From assembly GCA_902805635.1 (NCBI GenBank), contig CADCTC010000243.1:1-32346 (forward strand): a DNA stretch of 32,346 nt, read 5' to 3'. The position numbers and the translations under genes are program-made. This DNA comes from an uncultured Chloroflexota bacterium (GTDB lineage: Bacteria > Chloroflexota > UBA11872 > UBA12225). The notes below the pieces were generated by a model. The model did not search any database. It was not told where the DNA came from and saw only the letters and a program-made list of their open reading frames with translations. Below, in pieces: positions 32,171-32,346 of the stretch (the stretch's first letter is position 1; the number at the start of each line of letters is the position of its first letter).

Positions 32171-32346
32171 TGAGCAGCCGGCCGCACCCAGCACCTGTAT
32201 GGGTAGTCCGGGCGGTCCGGCCTGTTGCCACAGTATTCACAACTGGTCCAGTGCAGTACAGGGTCTTTTGATCAGGCGGAGAGCTGAGTAGGCTTTGGGA
32301 TGAAAGGAATGGCACGGCAGGAGGTGCCGCCGGGGCCGCCCGCCGC
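32171..32346. other. 3' end of window, no gene assigned
   Basis: Only 176 bases follow the MATE gene. An ATG at 32300 (MKGMARQEVPPGPPA) runs off the window and could be the start of a gene, but it is too short to judge. No terminator with a T run stands out. Confidence 0.3.

Noticed and set aside
30221-32194. 657-residue open frame on the minus strand
   Set aside because: It is His/Gln/Arg-rich, antisense to the clear MATE and DUF5666-like genes, and has no domain sense.
32300-32346. A possible gene starting with MKGMARQEV
   Set aside because: Only 15 codons are visible and ribosome-binding spacing is poor, so no call was made.

Overview
The window is about two-thirds G+C, gene-dense and shows no phage, IS, CRISPR, tRNA or rRNA signature. 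Five sugar-binding lipoproteins with twin-arginine signal peptides, a GH106-like enzyme, Gfo/Idh/MocA and aldo/keto reductases, and a sortase with a VPSTG-tailed secreted protein together suggest a Chloroflexota bacterium, perhaps Thermomicrobia-like. That placement is inferred from gene content and style; there is no marker gene here.

Layout. 1-5036 (+): a 5'-truncated GH42-like glycoside hydrolase, a 438-bp non-coding gap, then a tight run of sugar-phosphate isomerase/epimerase, aldo/keto reductase and metallo-beta-lactamase-fold hydrolase. 5325-7163 (-): a sugar-binding lipoprotein followed by a cupin gene broken by a frameshift. 7255-13918 (+): enolase-superfamily dehydratase, Gfo/Idh/MocA oxidoreductase, cupin with a helical tail, second sugar-binding lipoprotein, second aldo/keto reductase and a TolB-like propeller protein. 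13955-16591: a cell-surface block with a MerF-like mini membrane protein (-), a secreted CHRD-like protein with a VPSTG tail, a sortase and a cupredoxin. 16691-19361: divergent SDR dehydrogenase (-) and a double-domain epimerase (+). 19482-23842: three more sugar-binding lipoproteins, two (+) and one (-). 23854-28255 (+): GH106-like glycoside hydrolase and a PHP-domain phosphoesterase-like protein. 28295-28386: a palindromic repeat. 28405-32170: MFS transporter (-), a secreted DUF5666-like protein with a (DK)7 tract (+) and a MATE exporter (+).

How it fits together (inference). The core is a carbohydrate-use island. Surface lipoproteins capture oligosaccharides, two large glycoside hydrolases cleave them, and a set of oxidoreductases, an isomerase, an acid-sugar dehydratase and cupins process the products. 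No ABC permease or ATPase gene lies in the window although there are five binding proteins, so the membrane parts must be encoded elsewhere and may be shared. The sortase block and the two exporters look like ordinary neighbours rather than parts of the sugar system.

The less usual points are the five permease-less Tat-type binding proteins, the epimerase fusion whose first half has lost its catalytic motif, the one-cysteine MerF-like protein, the sortase/substrate pair, the frameshifted cupin, and divergent start codons only 11 bp apart at 23842/23854. I found no convincing wholly new defence or mobile system.
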